DNA from: DASUPK01 sp963695805
Lineage (GTDB): Bacteria; Actinomycetota; Thermoleophilia; Solirubrobacterales; 70-9
Reading direction: 5' to 3'
Assembly: GCA_963695805.1 (NCBI GenBank)
Contig: CAVOHV010000001.1
Location: 128,018 to 192,017, forward strand
Length of the DNA: 64,000 bases
The notes under the pieces: model-generated
The model's database searches: none
What the model was told of the DNA's origin: nothing
What the model saw: only the letters and a program-made list of their open reading frames with translations
In this document: positions 59,822-64,000 of the stretch, piece by piece
Layout: each line of letters begins with the position of its first letter
How positions within the stretch are numbered: position 1 is the stretch's first letter
Translations under genes and position numbers: made by a program

Positions 59822-60110
59822 CTATCGCTTCTTGAGCTTAAGCTTCTTCGTCTGCGTGCTGGAGTCGCCGCCAGTCGGGGTGTAGGTGATCTTGGGCTTG
59901 AGCTTGACCTTGCCGTTCTCGTTCAGCTGCTTTCGCTTCTTCCCTTGGCCCTGATCTTCAGCTTCACCTCGCCGGCCGCGCCGACCGTCTTGCTGATCAC
60001 GGCTCCCTCGGCGGAAGCAGCCTTGACGCCCTTGCCCGAGACGGTCAGCTCGCCGGGGTTGGGGACCTCGACGGTCAGGGTCGCCGTGCCCTTGCGCCGT
60101 AGGAGCCCCT
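59822..60110 (-). pseudogene. C-terminal remnant of a secreted repeat protein
   Basis: KGTATLTVEVPNPGELTVSG then KGVKAASAEGAVISKTVGAA and GEVKLKIRAKG, a frameshift near 59945, then LNENGKVKLKPKITYTPTGG and TKKLKLKKR. This is the end of the actinobacterial surface proteins with a GTA.L.V.VP..G.L..SG.G domain. The upstream part is gone. Confidence 0.6.
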
Positions 60111-60201
60111 CTCCGCCTCCGTGAAAAATCGGGCGACGCGTTTGTTGGCCGCCCCCGCGCTCGGCCGGGGGTATTGCGACAGCAACCTGAGTTCATCAAG
60201 A

Positions 60202-60226
60202 AACCGCTGCCTTGCATGGAAAGCGC
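60202..60226 (+). repeat. Palindrome A variant
   Basis: GCTGCCTTGCATGGAAAGCG, 40 bp upstream of the Usp-like gene. Confidence 0.5.
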
Positions 60227-60265
60227 AACACCTGGCGGCGGGGTGATTGACTTGTGGCGGTGCCC

Positions 60266-60676
60266 ATGCGACTTTTGATTGCGGCCGGTCAGGCGGCAAG
60301 TAGTGTCGAGGATCTCCCATTGGGCGTGCGTAAGTTGATCGACGCGGCCGACGAGGCTCTCGTTATTGCCCCCGAATTGCCAACGCGCTTTCAATGGTTG
60401 TCTTCAGCCACGGACAAGGCGCGCATGCAGGCCGACGAGCGGCTGCGGACGGTTCTCGGCCAGCTCGAAGAGGAACTTGGGCGGCCGGTAAGCGGATCGG
60501 TGGGTGCGGACGATCCGATAGTCGCGTTCGAGGATGCGCTCGCGAGCTTTCCCGCGGATCACATCCTTGTCGGGCTCCGCGCTGCTGAGCGCTCCGGTTG
60601 GCAGGAGCGAGGATTGCTCGACGAGCTGCTGCGATTCGGGCTTCCGGTCACCGTTTTCACCCTGCCCCGTCAGTAG
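60266..60676 (+). CDS. Universal-stress-like protein
   Basis: 136 aa from ATG 60266 (GTG 60254 also in frame). MRLLIAAGQAASSVEDLPLG then VRKLIDAADEALVIAPELPT, ADERLRTVLGQLEEELGRPV, DPIVAFEDALASFPADHILV and ERSGWQERGLLDELLRFGLP: the Rossmann-like alpha/beta layout of a short Usp-like family frequent in actinobacteria. Its TAG is followed at once by CGCTTCGGACGAGAAGCGG, a palindrome B variant. Confidence 0.65.
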   Translation: MRLLIAAGQAASSVEDLPLGVRKLIDAADEALVIAPELPTRFQWLSSATDKARMQADERLRTVLGQLEEELGRPVSGSVGADDPIVAFEDALASFPADHILVGLRAAERSGWQERGLLDELLRFGLPVTVFTLPRQ

Positions 60677-61098
60677 CGCTTCGGACGAGAAGCGGCTATC
60701 CGCACTCGCATTGGAAAGCATCGGCTTGGGCTTAGACCAGGCGGCTTACGAGGAGACGCGCTTTGCGTACAGAACGGCTTTGTTTGGGCCCTAAATGCGA
60801 CGAGGTGCTGTACCGATAGCGTCTGGAGGTGCGATCCACCGCGCTGCTAGGGACGGCCGCGTCAACGGCGAAGACCGACTACACAGATGAAGTACGGGCT
60901 GGGCCGCAAGGGTCCATCCCCGGTCACAGCGGCCATTCTAGGTTCGCCGGTTGACGTCAACATCGCAAGAAGCTGCTCCAGCTGATTAGCGAAGCGTCTC
61001 GCACTTAGCGGACATCACCCGTTCTGCGCAGTCGCGTTGCGCTCCTCCCTTCACGCGAAAGCGACAATCGCCGCCGGCGGGTCCTGTCGCGAGATCAG
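60677..61098. other. Intergenic, palindrome B variant and no gene
   Basis: GCTTCGGACGAGAAGC right after the stop, and CATTGGAAAGC near 60709. No reading frame with start signals is seen in the rest. Confidence 0.5.
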
Positions 61099-61845
61099 CT
61101 ACTCCAAGGTCGAGAGGAGATATGCGAGCGCGAAGCCGAGCACCGTGGCGAGGCCGACCGGCAGGCCGCCGTCCTTCCGGGCCTGGGGAATCATGACGTC
61201 AACGAGCATCGTCAGTACTGCCCCCCCAGCGAACGCCTCGATCAGCGCCACGGTGTTGCCGCTCGCGCCTTTGAGCAGCCCATAGCCCAGCGCGGCTGCG
61301 GCGCCGGACGCGAGGACCACTAGCAGCCAGATCAGCAGGATGTGGCGCGTCGCGATCCCCTCCTTGTGCATTCCAGCGGAGGAGCCGATCGCCTCCGGCA
61401 GGTTCGAGAGGAACACCGCCCCGAACACGGCGACGCTCACCTGCTGCCCTCCCAGGAGACTGATGCCGATCACCGCCGACTCGGGGATGCCGTCGAGGAC
61501 GGCGCCAAGTAGGAGAGCCGACGCGGAGTCAGCCTGTGGAGGCCCCTCCCGCCGGCGCCGTTGAGGGCTCATCCGATCTTCGGCTCCTCGCCTCCCGATC
61601 GCCTGGTCACCTGCGAAATAGGCCAGGGCGCCGAAGGCGAGACCGATCGCGACGGCGTCGGCGCCTCCTAGGTTGTAGGCGTCCTCGGTGAGCTCGAAGG
61701 CAACGGCACTTAAAAGGGTGCCGGCGCCGAAGCCCAGGATCAGCCCGAGCGCCCGGGTCGGGAGGGCGCGGCGCCGGGTGCCGATCAGCGCCCCAACGAG
61801 TAGGGAGGAGGCTCCGAGCAGACCCCAGGCTCCGGCCTCGAGCAT
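61099..61845 (-). CDS. ZIP-family metal transporter
   Basis: 248 aa, eight predicted helices. Metal-binding helix 4 LLLGAVLDGIPESAVIGISL (DGIPES) and helix 5 AVFLSNLPEAIGSSAGM (NLPEA) are the ZIP signatures, here with D/N/E instead of the paired His, as in the bacterial ZIP branch with the same loop HxxxxA missing. A charged loop RRGAEDRMSPQRRRREGP separates helices 3 and 4. Zinc or other divalent metal uptake at the cytoplasmic membrane. Confidence 0.88.
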   Translation of the reverse strand: MLEAGAWGLLGASSLLVGALIGTRRRALPTRALGLILGFGAGTLLSAVAFELTEDAYNLGGADAVAIGLAFGALAYFAGDQAIGRRGAEDRMSPQRRRREGPPQADSASALLLGAVLDGIPESAVIGISLLGGQQVSVAVFGAVFLSNLPEAIGSSAGMHKEGIATRHILLIWLLVVLASGAAAALGYGLLKGASGNTVALIEAFAGGAVLTMLVDVMIPQARKDGGLPVGLATVLGFALAYLLSTLE

Positions 61846-61976
61846 GCGGGGACGCTATCCGAGCTGGACCTCTAGCCCCTCGGATCTACGTCAGCTCGCT
61901 TTGCCGCGAAGTGGTAGTCCGTGCACTGACCGGACCACGGCTGGATCCCGGAAACCACGGCCAGACACCTTCAGCG

Positions 61977-62315
61977 TTAGACGCGGAAGTCGTGATCCAG
62001 CTCGATCGGAAGAGCCGGCTGCGTGAAATCGCGTCCATATACTTCCTGCATCCGCGGCACGAACCACCGACTGATCTCCGCATTAGAAGAGATAAAGCGG
62101 CGCGGGGCCTCGGGATCGGTTGCCTCGATGTAAATGATGGCGAGGGTGCCGCCACCCGGCGTCTGCTGATGCCAGACGGCTTGGCGCGTCATTCCGGCGT
62201 CTTTCAGCGCGGCCGCATATTCATCCCGGCGAGCGCCCGCCAGCTCCTCCCAGGTTTGGCGATAAAGATCCTCCTTCCCACGCACAATAGGCAATGCGAA
62301 AACGATCTCGGTCAT
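61977..62315 (-). CDS. DUF6176/ABM-like barrel protein
   Basis: 112 aa from ATG 62315. MTEIVFALPIVRGKEDLYRQ, ELAGARRDEYAAALKDAGMT then RQAVWHQQTPGGGTLAIIYI and EATDPEAPRRFISSNAEISR: a ferredoxin-like barrel with EATDP typical of DUF6176. AAGGAGCGCGCT lies before the start. Confidence 0.68.
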   Translation of the reverse strand: MTEIVFALPIVRGKEDLYRQTWEELAGARRDEYAAALKDAGMTRQAVWHQQTPGGGTLAIIYIEATDPEAPRRFISSNAEISRWFVPRMQEVYGRDFTQPALPIELDHDFRV

Positions 62316-62397
62316 AGCGCGCTCCTTCGTCAAAAACGACCTGGTCGGCTGAACCTATTCGGAATCGGCCATTCGACGCGCTCGCATGCTGGTCCGG

Positions 62398-62640
62398 CTA
62401 GGGCGCGTAGCCCCCGTCCATCCACTCCTTGAACAGCTGGATCTTGTCTTCTGACCAGGGTTGCTCACCGCTCGCCCTTGGGGGCATGGTCCCATTGGAC
62501 ACTTGCTGGTAGACACCGGCCGCGTTATCGGGCTGGCTCATATACGCGTGATCGTCCAGGGGAACCTCGAGTCGGCTCATGTGCTCTACGTCGACGCTCG
62601 TGAAGAGCTGGAGGATGTCGGTCTTGAAGCTGATGGCCAT
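62398..62640 (-). CDS. Small hypothetical protein
   Basis: 80 aa from ATG 62640 (GAGGAGGTCTCACCC upstream). ISFKTDILQLFTSVDVEHMS, YMSQPDNAAGVYQQVSNGTM, PPRASGEQPWSEDKIQLFKE, then WMDGGYAP. This layout (F..DI...F...D..HM, GTMPP, P.....I.L.K.W.D.G) resembles cytochrome-c-like domains but lacks CxxCH, so no haem. Confidence 0.65.
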   Translation of the reverse strand: MAISFKTDILQLFTSVDVEHMSRLEVPLDDHAYMSQPDNAAGVYQQVSNGTMPPRASGEQPWSEDKIQLFKEWMDGGYAP

Positions 62641-62662
62641 GGGTGAGACCTCCTCTACGTCG

Positions 62663-62695
62663 TCCTGCGACACCGCTCGCCCAGTATCTCGCGTA
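62663..62695 (-). repeat. Degenerate cassette head upstream of a non-NTF2 gene
   Basis: GCGAGATACTGGGCGAGCG then GTGTCGCAGGACGACGTAG (coding VSQDDVE). It reproduces an NTF2 start but leads into the unrelated gene at 62640. Confidence 0.6.
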
Positions 62696-62777
62696 TTGAC
62701 CGCGCGGTCGAATTGGCGCCGCCGGAGATCCACACCCTCCGCATGGCGACACGGCATCGGGGGGTTACTCTCAGACC

Positions 62778-62864
62778 ATGTTCACCTTCTTCGCCGACGC
62801 CGTAGCGGATCTGATCCGGCCCTTGATCGCCGAGCCCGCCCACGCTCAAACTGCGACTCTTTGA
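62778..62864 (+). CDS. 28-residue peptide coupled to the dehydrogenase
   Basis: MFTFFADAVADLIRPLIAEP then AHAQTATL; its TGA overlaps the next ATG (TGATG). Could be a translated leader or a short signal-like peptide (AHAQ). No strong ribosome binding site, so tentative. Confidence 0.35.
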   Translation: MFTFFADAVADLIRPLIAEPAHAQTATL

Positions 62865-63790
62865 TGCGGGCCGCCGGTATCAGCGAGTTCGGCGGTGCTG
62901 TCGGGCGGATCGACCTCCCAGATCCGCGCCCCCTCGCGGACGACGAGGTCCTGATCGAAATCCGGGCCGCGGGCGTCGGCAACTGGGAGGAGTTCGTCCG
63001 GACGGGCGATTGGGACGTCGGCCGCGCCCCTCCGATGGCGCTCGGCGTCGAGGCCGCCGGGATCATCACGGCGATCGGAGATTCCGTCGAGGACTGGGAT
63101 CCGGGCGATGAGGTGCTCAGCCACCCCCTTCCGCTGCGGGATCAGGGAACCTGGGCGCCCTTGCTGATCGCCTCGGCGACGGTGCTCGCGCGAAAGCCTG
63201 GCGCCCTCTCGTGGGAGGCCGCTGCTGCGTTCCCCGTTCCGGCCCTGACCGCCACGCAGGTGATCGACGGAGCCCTGGCGGTGCGCCCTGACGACCTGGT
63301 CCTCGTCAACGGTGGGAGCGGGGTGACCGGCACGCTGCTCGTTGGACTGGCCGCGGCGCGCGGTGCCGAGGTGATCGCGACCGCAGGACCGGCCAGCCAT
63401 GAGCGCCTGCGCCGGCTGGGAGCCGCCCACGTGCTCGACTATCACGACCCCGACTGGCCGGAGCAGGCGCGCGCCATTGGCGGCGGCTTGGGCGTGACCG
63501 CCGTCGCGAACGCCGTGCCTAACGGCTCAGCCGACGCGATCGGCACCGTGCGCGACGGCGGTCGCCTTGCGACGATCACCCAGGACCCACCGGACGAGCA
63601 GCGGGGCATCGAGATCTCGTCGGTGATCGTGCAGCCCGACGGCCGCGCGCTCGGCGAGCTCGCCGAGCTGCTCGCCGCCGGGAAGCTCGAGGTCTCGGTC
63701 GCGGCGACGTTCCCGCTCGAGGAAGCCGCCGCGGCCTTCGCGGCAGGAACCGGGGGCGGCGCCGGCGGAGCGGTCGTGCTTCGCCCCTGA
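62864..63790 (+). CDS. MDR-type zinc-less alcohol dehydrogenase/quinone oxidoreductase
   Basis: 308 aa from ATG 62864. MRAAGISEFGGAVGRIDLPD, then DDEVLIEIRAAGVGNWEEFV, GVEAAGIITAIGDSVEDWDP then GDEVLSHPLPLRDQGTW form the catalytic domain; VLVNGGSGVTGTLLVGLAAA (GGSGVTG) is the NADP-binding turn and TFPLEEAAAAFAAGT the last helix. Zinc-ligand Cys/His pairs are absent, as in the quinone-oxidoreductase branch. NADPH-dependent reductase, substrate unknown. Confidence 0.9.
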   Translation: MRAAGISEFGGAVGRIDLPDPRPLADDEVLIEIRAAGVGNWEEFVRTGDWDVGRAPPMALGVEAAGIITAIGDSVEDWDPGDEVLSHPLPLRDQGTWAPLLIASATVLARKPGALSWEAAAAFPVPALTATQVIDGALAVRPDDLVLVNGGSGVTGTLLVGLAAARGAEVIATAGPASHERLRRLGAAHVLDYHDPDWPEQARAIGGGLGVTAVANAVPNGSADAIGTVRDGGRLATITQDPPDEQRGIEISSVIVQPDGRALGELAELLAAGKLEVSVAATFPLEEAAAAFAAGTGGGAGGAVVLRP

Positions 63791-64000
63791 CGGGGGTGAG
63801 GATCTAGCCCGCCAGGGACTGAGTGGCGATCCCTACCCATTAGCGGCACCCGTGGACCGCAAACACGCTGGCGATGACCAGTCGACGAGGCAGGCGGATC
63901 ACGCTGAGCATGACCCCGAGCGTAGAAGCCCGTCCGGGCGTATCTGGACCCGCGCAAGCGGTCTCAGCTCCGGGAGCCAGGAGCCGACCCGCCATCCGGT
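63791..64000. other. Intergenic to window end, no supported gene
   Basis: No convincing reading frame or repeat in the last 210 bp. Confidence 0.4.

Noticed and set aside
62398..62640. Cytochrome c domain
   Set aside because: No CxxCH haem-binding motif.

Overview
This is a high-GC actinobacterial window. The many SnoaL/NTF2-like genes starting MSEENVE and ending EALEAAGLSE, the His-rich secreted peptides and the allene-oxide-cyclase-like secreted proteins suggest class Thermoleophilia (Solirubrobacterales or Gaiellales relatives). That placement is inference from gene style; there is no rRNA or other marker here.

Layout. 1-4.9 kb is ordinary chromosome (two glycosyltransferases, an SDR, a thioredoxin-like lipoprotein, an HPt protein). 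4.95-6.5 kb has two truncated 5' halves of a CAT-anticodon tRNA around two NTF2-like genes. 6.3-59.6 kb lies between a 40-bp exact repeat of the tRNA 5' half (6285-6324) and the intact tRNA (59545-59618). A tyrosine integrase, an excisionase-like protein, a Cro/CI-type regulator and a Toprim/DUF3631 replication protein sit at the right end, so a roughly 53-kb integrative element or a nest of several is likely. It carries an ECF sigma factor, an IS1111-type IS110-family element (9.7-11.0 kb), a secreted beta-propeller, an orphan cytochrome b operon (21.7-23.6 kb), an IS1595-family element (26.2-27.2 kb), FAD and NmrA-type oxidoreductases, a minus-strand redox/stress cluster (31.3-39.3 kb: DUF2252, AhpD-like proteins, Na+/H+ antiporter, rhodanese, cupin), a MalT-like LuxR regulator, and many small secreted proteins. 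59.8-64 kb holds a Usp-like protein, a ZIP transporter and a zinc-type alcohol dehydrogenase relative.

The most striking feature is a dispersed, modular punctuation system. A 3' module encodes the C-terminus (E)AAGLSE and the stop codon. It is followed by two short palindromes, B (GCTTTGGACGAAAAGC) and A (GCTTTGCATGGAAAGC), and by a 5' module (GAGATACTGCGTGGGCG plus ATG) that looks like a near-leaderless promoter. Whole NTF2 genes bounded by these modules occur in tandem with only 3 bp between them. One 417-bp gene occurs twice, 22.7 kb apart, differing at one noticed base, with identity confined to the unit. The tail also ends an unrelated FAD oxidoreductase, and the head also precedes unrelated genes. 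The IS1111-type element sits exactly inside palindrome B, its decayed second copy ends in the same place, and the end of its transposase gene carries two segments matching the two strands of palindrome B around a hairpin, as expected of a guide (bridge/seek) RNA.

Several conserved genes carry single-base frameshifts (glycosyltransferase at 1-768, DUF2252, SHOCT, AhpD-like, DUF2550-like, antiporter, Toprim protein). They are numerous enough that indel errors in the assembly should be considered before calling them pseudogenes.
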